8,155 bases of DNA from assembly GCA_937991555.1 (NCBI GenBank), contig CALKHU010000271.1:1-8155 (forward strand), read 5' to 3'. The translations under genes and the position numbers were made by a program. A model generated the notes under the pieces. That model saw nothing but the letters and a program-made list of their open reading frames with translations. It made no database searches and had not been told where the DNA came from. Every line of letters starts with the position of its first letter. The stretch's first letter is position 1. Source of the DNA: an uncultured Caulobacter sp. (GTDB lineage: Bacteria > Pseudomonadota > Alphaproteobacteria > Caulobacterales > Caulobacteraceae). This document shows positions 1 to 6,427 of this stretch, piece after piece.

Positions 1-60
1 AATCGAACCAGCGACACGCGGATTTTCAATCCGCTGCTCTACCAACTGAGCTACCCAGGC
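1..60 (-). tRNA. tRNA-Phe (anticodon GAA), 3' end outside window
   Basis: Read on the minus strand, the 60 bases form the 5' part of a tRNA: acceptor strand GCCTGGG (60-54), TA, D arm GCTC/GAGC with loop AGTTGGTA, anticodon stem GCGGA/TCCGC (34-30 and 22-18) around loop TTGAAAA with anticodon GAA at 27-25, a 5-base variable loop, then T-stem 5' strand GCTGG and T-loop TTCGATT ending at base 1. The 3' half of the T stem, the acceptor 3' strand and the CCA lie beyond the window edge. All visible stems pair fully. The gene is on the same strand as the upstream murA-yacG cluster, 78 bases after the yacG stop, and has its own candidate promoter. Confidence 0.95.
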
Positions 61-63
61 CTA

Positions 64-77
64 GGCCGCGAACGGCC
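64..77 (-). other. hairpin in tRNA-Phe leader
   Basis: GGCCG and CGGCC form a perfect 5-bp stem around a 4-base loop. On the minus strand the loop reads TTCG. It ends three bases before the mature tRNA 5' end, so it could shape the precursor for RNase P processing. It lacks a T tract on either strand, so it is not a convincing intrinsic terminator for the yacG transcript. Confidence 0.45.
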
Positions 78-99
78 CCGCCGATCGCGGGAGGCCGCG

Positions 100-128
100 T
101 CTATAGAAGAGGCTTTCCGGCAAGTCCA
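100..128 (-). promoter_or_regulatory. candidate promoter for tRNA-Phe
   Basis: On the minus strand TGGACT (128-123) and TATAGA (105-100) are separated by 17 bases, each matching the sigma-70 type hexamers at four of six positions. The downstream stretch is very GC-rich, as is usual for the discriminator of stable-RNA promoters. The start would fall near base 93, giving a leader of about 33 bases before the tRNA 5' end. The element lies just downstream of the yacG stop. Inference from sequence only. Confidence 0.4.
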
Positions 129-138
129 GCCGGGACCG

Positions 139-315
139 CTATCCTTCGTCGTTTTCGTTGAAAGGCCTGTCGCCGCCCTCGTCCTCTTCCACCGCGGGGA
201 TGGCGTAGGAGCCCGAAAACCAGCGCTGCAGGTCGACGTCCGCGCAGCGCTTGGAACAGAACGGACGCCAGGCCTGGACGACCGGCTTGCCGCAGATGGG
301 GCAGCCGGCGCTCAT
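139..315 (-). CDS. yacG: YacG, DNA gyrase inhibitor-type zinc protein
   Basis: A 58-residue protein of the YacG family. The E. coli member binds zinc through four cysteines and inhibits gyrase by binding GyrB. Here the four cysteines are C5 and C8 (CPICGKP) and C20 and C24 (RPFCSKRC), followed by the family's DL-RWFSGSYAIP stretch and an acidic tail. Length is normal for alphaproteobacterial members. The ATG at 315 is chosen over an in-frame start 18 bases upstream because it overlaps the stop of the preceding gene as ATGA, has GAGGTGAT six bases upstream, and gives the family-typical N-terminus ending just before the first CPxC. It is the last protein gene of the cluster and should be translationally coupled to the RNase E/G-like gene. 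The family assignment is firm; gyrase inhibition here is inferred from homology. Confidence 0.93.
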   Translation of the reverse strand: MSAGCPICGKPVVQAWRPFCSKRCADVDLQRWFSGSYAIPAVEEDEGGDRPFNENDEG

Positions 316-1355
316 CGGGCGATCACCTCGCACCGGTCGTTCGGCCAGCCTTCGCGGGGCTCGAGCGAGAATCGCGCGCCCAGACGGTCGGTCGCCGCCG
401 GGCGCAGGGATTCGAACGCGCCGAGCACGGCCGGCGAGGCCAGCGCCGTCAGGCGTCCGCCCGGCGAGGCCCGGCCCTGCCGCTCCAGCGCCCGGGCCAG
501 GTCCAGCGCGCCGGACGCGGCGGTGAGCCGGCCATTCGAATCCAGCAGCAGGTCGAGCACCGGCCGTCGCCGCCTCGGGACGGTCAGGGTCAGGGCGCCG
601 AAGCGGCTGATCTTGTCGATGGCGACGCCCGGGTTGTCGGGGGCGAAGGCGGCGCGCGCGGCCCCGTCGATGGCCTTGCCGTCGTGGCCGCGGCCGACGA
701 GGTCGAACACCACCAGCCCCCCGAGCCCCTTGAGGCGCAGCAGGCGCGCGGCCATGCCCAGGGCGGTCAGGTTGGCGTGACGGGCGGCGCGCTTGCTGTC
801 CACGCCGCCCCGCCCGCCCAGATCGACGTCGATCGAGACCAGCGCCCGGGTCGGTTCGATGGCGATCGAGCCGCCGCCCGGCAGCGGATGGACGGTCTCC
901 AGCGCCTCGGCCTGGGCCGCGTCGGCCGCTTCCCGGGCGGCGGCGCCCTCGACGATCGCCGCGCCCCTGGCCAGCATCTCCAGCTCGGCTTCGATGTCCG
1001 GCGCGGCCTGGAGCAGCACCGGAGCGCCTTCCGCGGCGCCGATCATCCTGACCGTGGCCAGCTTGTCGCGACGCGGCTCGCTGCGGATCTCGACCTCGAC
1101 GGACGAGCCGCGCACGGGCGGGGATTCGTCGGCGCGGAGAGAGAGCAACGCCTCCGCTCCCCCCGGCAGGTCCAGGAAGGCGGCGCCGATAGCCTTCTCG
1201 ACGCTGCGCACCCGCGCCACGCTGCGCGCGCCGAGGCGCAGGGCCGGCGCATCGCCGTCGCGGACGATCAGCAGCCGTTCAGGCCGGCCGTCGACGGCCA
1301 CGACGCCGCGCGTCTCGCCGATGCAGCGGTCAAGGAAGACGGTCCGTTCGCTCAC
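312..1355 (-). CDS. short RNase E/G family protein without zinc link
   Basis: A 347-residue homologue of RNase E/G, endoribonucleases for rRNA and mRNA processing. Residues about 42-105 resemble the S1-like region (GARSVARVRSVEKAIGAAF, then an EVEI-SEPR-DK segment). Residues 158-222 match the catalytic DNase I-like region: LPGGGSIAIE, SIDVDLGGR, NLTALGMAARLLRLKGLGG and VVFDL, followed by KISRFGALTLT. By my alignment D176 and D218 match the metal-binding aspartates D303 and D346 of E. coli RNase E, while N305 is replaced by D178. No CPxCxG zinc link or C-terminal small domain is present, so it is much shorter than RNase G (about 490 residues). GTG at 1355 is preferred because it overlaps the maf stop as GTGA; a TTG at 1373 would overlap maf by 22 bases. 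The family is firm, but activity is uncertain. It should not simply be named rng, since a full RNase E probably exists elsewhere. Confidence 0.85.
   Translation of the reverse strand: MSERTVFLDRCIGETRGVVAVDGRPERLLIVRDGDAPALRLGARSVARVRSVEKAIGAAFLDLPGGAEALLSLRADESPPVRGSSVEVEIRSEPRRDKLATVRMIGAAEGAPVLLQAAPDIEAELEMLARGAAIVEGAAAREAADAAQAEALETVHPLPGGGSIAIEPTRALVSIDVDLGGRGGVDSKRAARHANLTALGMAARLLRLKGLGGLVVFDLVGRGHDGKAIDGAARAAFAPDNPGVAIDKISRFGALTLTVPRRRRPVLDLLLDSNGRLTAASGALDLARALERQGRASPGGRLTALASPAVLGAFESLRPAATDRLGARFSLEPREGWPNDRCEVIAR
322..329 (-). promoter_or_regulatory. ribosome binding site that decides the yacG start
   Basis: GAGGTGAT on the minus strand lies six bases before the ATG at 315 and inside the end of the preceding coding region. 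It supports the ATGA-overlap start rather than the in-frame start at 333. Confidence 0.7.
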
Positions 1356-1945
1356 AGCACCCCGCCCCGCCAACCGAGCCCCTTGAGCAGGTTCAGCGTC
1401 TCGTAGAGCGGCAGGCCGACCACGGAGGTGAAGGAGCCGCGCAGGTCGGTGACGAAGGCCCCGGCCAGCTTGTGAATCTTGTAGGCGCCAGAGGCGTCGG
1501 TCCAGTCGCCGCCGGCGATGAAGGCGTCCAGTTCGGCGTCCGTGATACGCTTGAAGGTCAGGCGGCTTTCGACGACGCGAGACGCAACGCGGTCGCCGGG
1601 ACCGACGACGGCGACGCCGGTCAGCACCCTGTGCGCGCGGCCGGACAGCAAGCCGATCATGCGCCGGGCGTCCGCCTCGTCCTCGGGCTTGCCCAGGATG
1701 CGGCGGCCGACGGCGACGATGGTGTCGGCGGCGAGGACGTAGGCACCGGGATGGCGCGCGGCCACCGCCCGCGCCTTCTCTAGGCCCAGGCGCTCCACCA
1801 GCCGGCGCGGGGTCTCGTCGCGCAGCGGGGTCTCGTCGATGTCGGCGGGGTCGACGAGGTCGGGCGTGATGCCGACCTGTCCGAGCAGTTCCAGGCGTCT
1901 CGGGCTGGCGCTCGCAAGCACCAGCGCGCCCGACTTCAGGCTCAC
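1352..1945 (-). CDS. maf: Maf family nucleoside triphosphate pyrophosphatase
   Basis: A 197-residue Maf/Ham1-fold protein. These enzymes hydrolyse nucleoside triphosphates (dTTP/UTP in the YhdE group, m7GTP in the YceF group) to monophosphate and pyrophosphate, cleaning the nucleotide pool; some affect septation. Motifs in order are LASASPRR (residues 10-17), K57 in LEKARAV, AADTIVAVG with metal-binding D74, GKP (85-87), SGRAHRVLTG (101-110), and GSFTSVVGLPL near the C-terminus. The overall pattern is closer to YhdE. However, the YhdE-type YxIQG element reads YKIHK (155-159), placing H158 where I expect the conserved Gln, so substrate preference is uncertain. The start is GTG at 1945, overlapping the infA stop as GTGA, and the stop overlaps the next gene in the same way. 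Length is normal. The family call is firm. Confidence 0.93.
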   Translation of the reverse strand: MSLKSGALVLASASPRRLELLGQVGITPDLVDPADIDETPLRDETPRRLVERLGLEKARAVAARHPGAYVLAADTIVAVGRRILGKPEDEADARRMIGLLSGRAHRVLTGVAVVGPGDRVASRVVESRLTFKRITDAELDAFIAGGDWTDASGAYKIHKLAGAFVTDLRGSFTSVVGLPLYETLNLLKGLGWRGGVL

Positions 1946-2160
1946 TTGAAGCGGTAGGTGATGCGGCCCTTCGTCAGATCGTAGGGCGTCATCTCGACCA
2001 GCACCTTGTCGCCGGCCAGCACACGGATGCGGTTCTTGCGCATCTTGCCCGCGGTGTGGGCGATGATCTCGTGATCATTCTCCAGCTTCACGCGGAAGGT
2101 GGCGTTGGGCAGCAGTTCGCTGACCGTGCCGGGGAACTCGAGCAGTTCTTCTTTAGCCAT
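1942..2160 (-). CDS. infA: translation initiation factor IF-1
   Basis: A complete 72-residue IF-1, a single OB-fold protein that binds the 30S A site and assists IF-2 and IF-3 in initiation. The sequence starts MAKEELLEFPGTV and contains the hallmark stretches LPNATFRVKLEN, HTAGKMRKNRIRV and GDKVLVEMTPYDLTKGRITYR. The ATG at 2160 is chosen because it gives the universal family N-terminus and has GAGAGG four bases upstream. The reading frame stays open a further 36 codons upstream, but that extension bears no resemblance to the family. Its TGA overlaps the GTG of maf. A 120-base leader with a candidate promoter and a hairpin separates it from the phosphatase gene, suggesting it can be transcribed independently of the upstream cluster. 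Confidence 0.97.
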   Translation of the reverse strand: MAKEELLEFPGTVSELLPNATFRVKLENDHEIIAHTAGKMRKNRIRVLAGDKVLVEMTPYDLTKGRITYRFK

Positions 2161-2164
2161 ACGG

Positions 2165-2170
2165 CCTCTC
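2165..2170 (-). promoter_or_regulatory. ribosome binding site of infA
   Basis: GAGAGG on the minus strand, four bases before the ATG at 2160. It supports the 72-residue IF-1 start against the longer open frame. The spacing is a little short. Confidence 0.55.
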
Positions 2171-2178
2171 GTTGTGCT

Positions 2179-2200
2179 CAGCCGGGACATCCCAGCCGGG
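2179..2200. repeat. tandem 8-base direct repeat in infA leader
   Basis: CAGCCGGG occurs at 2179-2186 and again at 2193-2200, with a 14-base period. The intervening bases complete a small GGGATGTCCC palindrome on the minus strand. It lies 19 bases upstream of the infA ATG. It could be a protein or RNA binding site, or chance in GC-rich DNA; I recognise no known operator. Confidence 0.35.
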
Positions 2201-2240
2201 AGCGGAAATCCAATAAGCAAACGGCCCGCGCCGAAGATTC

Positions 2241-2266
2241 GGGTCGCGAGCCGCAGCTCCAGACCC
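2241..2266 (-). other. stem-loop between phosphatase gene and infA
   Basis: On the minus strand GGGTC pairs with GACCC, and after a 2x2 internal loop GAGC pairs with GCTC around a TGCG tetraloop: nine pairs in 26 bases. It starts 14 bases after the phosphatase stop, where a terminator would sit, but is not followed by a T run. It also lies at the start of any transcript from the promoter at 2269-2298. It may be a 3'-end stabilising stem, a weak terminator or a leader structure. Confidence 0.45.
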
Positions 2267-2268
2267 AC

Positions 2269-2298
2269 AGTATAACGCGTCTATCCCCCGAACGTCGA
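2269..2298 (-). promoter_or_regulatory. candidate infA promoter
   Basis: TCGACG (2298-2293) and TATACT (2274-2269) on the minus strand are 18 bases apart and match TTGACG and TATAAT at five of six positions each. The element overlaps the last codons of the phosphatase gene. Transcription would begin near 2262 and give a leader of about 100 bases. Prediction only; it fits the idea that infA, maf, the RNase-like gene and yacG form a separately transcribable unit. Confidence 0.45.
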
Positions 2299-2736
2299 TG
2301 CTTTGCCGAAACGCTCGCGAATCCGGCGGGCCAGCTCGTCGCGGACCGCGCGGTACGCCTCGAGCCGCTGCTCGCGACTGCCTTCGGCCAATGTCGGATC
2401 CAGCGTCGGCCAGTACTCGATGTCGACCGCCCTCCCCCGCGACAGTTCGACGGCGCGGTGCTGCGCTTCGGGGGTCAGGGAGATGACATGGTCGAAGGAA
2501 TCGTCCTCGAGGTCATCGAAGATCTTCGGCCTGAAGCCGCTGAGGTCGCCCCCAATCTCGTCGATCACCGCCGCGGCGAAGGGATCGACCTCCGTCTCCC
2601 CCGGCTCGCGCTTGAGGCCGACGCTGTCGACGTAGACCCGCGTGCCGAAGGCCATCTTCATCAGGGCCTCGGCCATCGGCGAGCGGACCCGGTTGAAGTT
2701 GCAGGCGAACAGGACCGCCCCGGGAAGCCCCTCCAC
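2281..2736 (-). CDS. low-molecular-weight protein-tyrosine-phosphatase family protein
   Basis: A 151-residue protein of the LMW-PTP/arsenate reductase-like fold. VLFACNFNRVRSPMAEAL near the N-terminus holds the CX5RS phosphate loop with nucleophile C12, R18 and S19. YWPTLDPT holds the expected general acid D113 followed by P114. Compared with the classical loop CxGNxCRS, the Gly is Phe14 and the second Cys is Val17, so the protective disulfide of classical LMW-PTPs cannot form. Length is typical. The start is GTG at 2736, six bases after the UPF0262 stop, leaving 11 residues before the nucleophile as expected for the family. The upstream ribosome site is weak, which fits translational coupling. 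Family membership is firm; the substrate (phosphotyrosine protein, arsenate or other phosphoester) cannot be told. Confidence 0.88.
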   Translation of the reverse strand: MEGLPGAVLFACNFNRVRSPMAEALMKMAFGTRVYVDSVGLKREPGETEVDPFAAAVIDEIGGDLSGFRPKIFDDLEDDSFDHVISLTPEAQHRAVELSRGRAVDIEYWPTLDPTLAEGSREQRLEAYRAVRDELARRIRERFGKASTFGG

Positions 2737-2742
2737 CGTGCG

Positions 2743-3225
2743 TCAGCCCCGCCAGTGCAGGGCGCAGATGAGGGTGAACAGGCGGCGTGCGGTGTCGAGG
2801 TCGGTCCTGACCTTTCCTTCCAGCCGGGCCTGGAGCAGCGACGAGCCCTCGTTGTGCAGCCCGCGCCGGCCCATGTCGAGCGCCTCGATCTGCGCCGGCG
2901 TGGCGTTCCGGATCGCCTGGTAGTAGCTCTCGCAGATCATGAAGTAGTCGCGGATCACGCCCCGGAACGGCGACAGCGACAGCAGGTGCGTCTGGTCGAA
3001 TCCGCCGTCGGCGCCGACGATGTGCAGGGCCAGCCGGTTCTCGACCAGCGCGATCTTGAGGTCATAGGGCCCGCCAGCCGCGCCTTCCGGCTGGAAATAG
3101 TTGTCCTCGAGCAGGTCGAAGATCGCGATCTGCCGCTCCTGCTCCTGGTCGCGCGAGACGGCGGCGAGGGAATCCTCGTCGATCTCGATGCTCTGCAGGC
3201 GGTGCGCGGCGCGGTCGTCGGTCAT
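2743..3225 (-). CDS. UPF0262 family protein, function unknown
   Basis: A 160-residue soluble protein that I recognise as UPF0262, a family largely restricted to alphaproteobacteria and without known function. Characteristic stretches are DQEQERQIAIFDLLEDN (residues 27-42), LSPFRGVIRDYFMICESYY (85-102), IEALDMGRRGLHNEGS (113-128) and DTARRLFTLICALHWRG at the C-terminus. There is no signal peptide or membrane segment. The ATG at 3225 is preferred over an in-frame TTG two codons upstream. The ribosome site is poor. The gene lies 103 bases downstream of hisD, a gap occupied by a repeat-like sequence, and 6 bases upstream of the phosphatase gene, with which it is probably co-translated. That conserved pairing is the only functional hint in the window. 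Confidence 0.88.
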   Translation of the reverse strand: MTDDRAAHRLQSIEIDEDSLAAVSRDQEQERQIAIFDLLEDNYFQPEGAAGGPYDLKIALVENRLALHIVGADGGFDQTHLLSLSPFRGVIRDYFMICESYYQAIRNATPAQIEALDMGRRGLHNEGSSLLQARLEGKVRTDLDTARRLFTLICALHWRG

Positions 3226-3250
3226 GGGCAAACCGACCTTTAGTGCAACA

Positions 3251-3335
3251 GGGACCCGTTCGTCATCCTGAGGCGCCGCGCAAAGTCGGGGCGCACGCCG
3301 CTTTCACGGCGGAATGTGGCGTGTGTCCCTACTTT
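3251..3335. repeat. repeat-like inverted sequence between hisD and UPF0262 gene
   Basis: The gap contains GGGAC at 3251-3255 and GTCCC at 3325-3329 as terminal inverted repeats. An internal arm CGCACGCC (3292-3299) is complementary, with one G-T pair, to GGCGTGTG (3318-3325), and an alternative small stem GCCG/CGGC lies at 3297-3310. The phrases GTCATCCTGAGG and GTGTGTCCCTACTTT resemble short dispersed intergenic repeats I associate with alphaproteobacterial genomes. No second copy is present in this window, so the dispersed nature is recollection plus inference. The right end overlaps the hisD stop codon. Confidence 0.5.
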
Positions 3336-4609
3336 TTCAGCCGGATCGCCGCGCTCAGGGCGTGCGCGGGCAGCCCCTCCGCTTCGGCCAGGGCGGCCGT
3401 GTGCGGCCCCAGAACACCGAACGACGCGGCGTCGCACTTCACGATCGAGGTGCGCTTGAGGAAGTCGTAGATCGACAGCCCGGACTGGAAGCGGGCCGCG
3501 CGGCTGGTCGGCAGCACGTGGTTGGAGCCGGCCACATAGTCGCCGATGGCCTCGGGCGTGAACCGGCCGAGGAAGATGGCCCCGGCGTGGCGCACCCGAT
3601 CGGCAAGGGCTTCCGGATCGGCGGTGCAGAATTCGACGTGCTCGGGCGCGATCAGGTCGACCAGGCCCGGGCTCTCCGCCAGCGGCGCGATGATGATCGC
3701 GCCGTGGTCGCGCCAGGAGGCGGCGGCGTCCTCGCCCGTGGCGATCTCGCCGATCGCCTTCTTGACCGCCGCTTCGACGGCTTCGGCGAAGGCCGCGTCG
3801 TCGGTGATCAGGATCGACTGGGCCGCCGGGTCGTGCTCGGCCTGGGACAGCAGGTCGGCGGCGATCCAGTCGGGGTCGTTGTCCTTGTCCGCGACGACCA
3901 CGATCTCGGACGGCCCGGCCAGGGCGTCGATGCCGACCACGCCGTACAGGCGCCGCTTTGCGGCGGTGACGAAGGCGTTGCCCGGGCCGACGATCTTGTC
4001 GACCGGCGCGATGGGCCCCGCGCCATAGGCCAGCGCGGCCACGGCCTGGGCCCCGCCGATGCGCCAGATCTCGGTCACGCCCGCTTCCTTGGCCGCCGCC
4101 AGCACGGCCGGCTGCAGCTTGCCGGGCGGGGTGACCATGGCGATGCGGTCGACGCCGGCGACCTGGGCCGGGACGCAGTTCATCAGCACGGTCGAGGGAT
4201 AGGCCGCCCGGCCGCCCGGCACATAGACGCCGACGGCCTCCAGCGGCGTCCAGCGCCAGCCGAGTTCGACCCCGGCCTCGTCGATCCACCGCTGGTCCGC
4301 CGGGCGCTGGCGGGTGTGATAGGCGCGGATGCGGGCGGCCGCGAAGGCGATAGCCTCGCGTACGGCGGGCTCGCAAGCGGCGGCCCCGGCCTCGATCTCC
4401 TCGGCCGTGACGCGGATGGTCTCCTCGGTCAGGTCTGCGCGGTCGAACTTGCGGCTGTAGTCGAGAACGGCCTCAAGGCCGCGCAAGCGCACCGCCTCCA
4501 GCACCTCGGCCGCCGCGGCGTCGACATCGGCGGGCGAACCCCGGCGCTCGTTGAGGAACGCCCGGAAGGCGGCGGCGAAGTCGGGATCGGTGAAAACGAG
4601 GCGGCGCAT
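3329..4609 (-). CDS. hisD: histidinol dehydrogenase
   Basis: A complete 426-residue histidinol dehydrogenase, which performs the last two steps of histidine biosynthesis, oxidising L-histidinol to L-histidine with two NAD+. Hallmarks are GVYVPGGRAAYPSTVLMN (residues 127-144), WRIGGAQAVAALAYG (182-196), KIVGPGN (205-211) and GIDALAGPSE (226-235). Zinc ligands are expected at Q256, H259, D357 and H416, with the catalytic pair E323-H324 in APEHVEF. GDYVAGSNHVLPTS (357-370) and the C-terminal EGLPAHALSAA are also normal. ATG at 4609 gives the family N-terminus. I see no Shine-Dalgarno before it, but a -10-like TATATG lies just upstream, so a leaderless message is possible. No other his genes are in the window. 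The stop codon abuts a repeat-like sequence. Confidence 0.97.
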   Translation of the reverse strand: MRRLVFTDPDFAAAFRAFLNERRGSPADVDAAAAEVLEAVRLRGLEAVLDYSRKFDRADLTEETIRVTAEEIEAGAAACEPAVREAIAFAAARIRAYHTRQRPADQRWIDEAGVELGWRWTPLEAVGVYVPGGRAAYPSTVLMNCVPAQVAGVDRIAMVTPPGKLQPAVLAAAKEAGVTEIWRIGGAQAVAALAYGAGPIAPVDKIVGPGNAFVTAAKRRLYGVVGIDALAGPSEIVVVADKDNDPDWIAADLLSQAEHDPAAQSILITDDAAFAEAVEAAVKKAIGEIATGEDAAASWRDHGAIIIAPLAESPGLVDLIAPEHVEFCTADPEALADRVRHAGAIFLGRFTPEAIGDYVAGSNHVLPTSRAARFQSGLSIYDFLKRTSIVKCDAASFGVLGPHTAALAEAEGLPAHALSAAIRLKK

Positions 4610-4617
4610 GACCGGCG

Positions 4618-4646
4618 CATATAGGGCATGGCGCGCGCGAGGCGAA
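4618..4646 (-). promoter_or_regulatory. weak candidate promoter for hisD
   Basis: On the minus strand CCTATATG fits five of the seven defined positions of the Caulobacter -10 consensus GCTANAWC. A poor -35-like TTCGCC lies 17 bases upstream of TATATG. TATATG ends eight bases before the hisD ATG, so transcription could begin at or within two bases of the start codon. Low confidence because of the poor -35. Confidence 0.28.
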
Positions 4647-4689
4647 GGGCGGGCGGCCGGTTACCGCGACGTGGAGCAGCGGCGCGCTT

Positions 4690-5121
4690 CTACCCCTCGT
4701 GCTTCGGCGTCCTCGGCGTCGACCAGGGATCCGAGACATCGGCCAGGATCAGGTCCACGCACTCAACCTCGGCCCGCAGGTCGCCGCCGCCGGCGAAGGT
4801 GAAGACGACGGCCCCGCCGGGGGATTCGCCGGGCTCGAAGGTGATGCTCAGCAGCACAACCACGGCGCCCCGGGCGTCGCGGCGCAGCTTGCGGCTCTTG
4901 ACGCCGAGCACGCCGCCGAGCTGGAGGCCGGTGCGGACGCGCTCGCGCGCCTTGCCGCCCGCCTCCCAGCGGTAGCGGTTCAGGGCCAGCGTCAGCCGCC
5001 GGGCGCGGGGATCGTAGGCGATGTCGCCGATCCTGCCGACGGCGTCCTGCAGCGCGGCCGAGATCACGGCCAGATCATCGGCGTCCTCGGCCAGCAGGCG
5101 GAGCGGCGCGGGATCGGGCAT
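4690..5121 (-). CDS. DUF2948 family protein, function unknown
   Basis: A 143-residue soluble protein matching my memory of DUF2948, an uncharacterised alphaproteobacterial family usually encoded directly after murA. Recognisable parts are the N-terminal LRLLAEDADDLAVISAALQDAV (residues about 8-29), the strand-rich IAYDPRARRLTLALNRYRWE, the L-G-L-GVKSRKLRR stretch, a hydrophobic VVVLLSITFEPG and a C-terminal LRAEVECVDLILADVSDPW. There is no signal peptide, membrane helix or catalytic motif I can name. The ATG at 5121 lies two bases after the murA stop (TGA-CG-ATG), so translation is almost certainly coupled to murA. An 80-base gap follows before hisD. Link to cell-wall synthesis is suggested only by this position. 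Confidence 0.85.
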   Translation of the reverse strand: MPDPAPLRLLAEDADDLAVISAALQDAVGRIGDIAYDPRARRLTLALNRYRWEAGGKARERVRTGLQLGGVLGVKSRKLRRDARGAVVVLLSITFEPGESPGGAVVFTFAGGGDLRAEVECVDLILADVSDPWSTPRTPKHEG

Positions 5122-5123
5122 CG

Positions 5124-6422
<1,299 letters not shown>

Positions 6423-6427
6423 TCAGG

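Noticed and set aside
1356..1373. Earlier TTG start for the RNase-like gene
   Set aside because: It would overlap maf by 22 bases; the GTG at 1355 gives the same 4-base overlap pattern as its neighbours.
684..1406. 240-codon plus-strand open frame opposite the RNase-like gene
   Set aside because: Antisense shadow with Arg/Ala/Gly-rich composition and no family resemblance, while the opposite strand has clear RNase E/G motifs.
2161..2268. 36-codon N-terminal extension of infA
   Set aside because: IF-1 is 72 residues with a conserved MAKE start, a ribosome site precedes that ATG, and the extension has no similarity to the family.
2056..3243. 395-codon plus-strand open frame across infA, the phosphatase and UPF0262
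   Set aside because: It spans three genes and two intergenic gaps on the opposite strand and resembles no family; infA, the phosphatase and UPF0262 are all recognisable.
3240..4376. 378-codon minus-strand frame overlapping hisD in another phase
   Set aside because: Arg/Gly-rich shadow. Its tail runs through the repeat-like sequence after hisD, which explains its apparent extension.
3314..4624. 436-codon plus-strand open frame opposite hisD
   Set aside because: Antisense of an intact HisD; its composition is repetitive Gly/Arg/Asp and matches no family.
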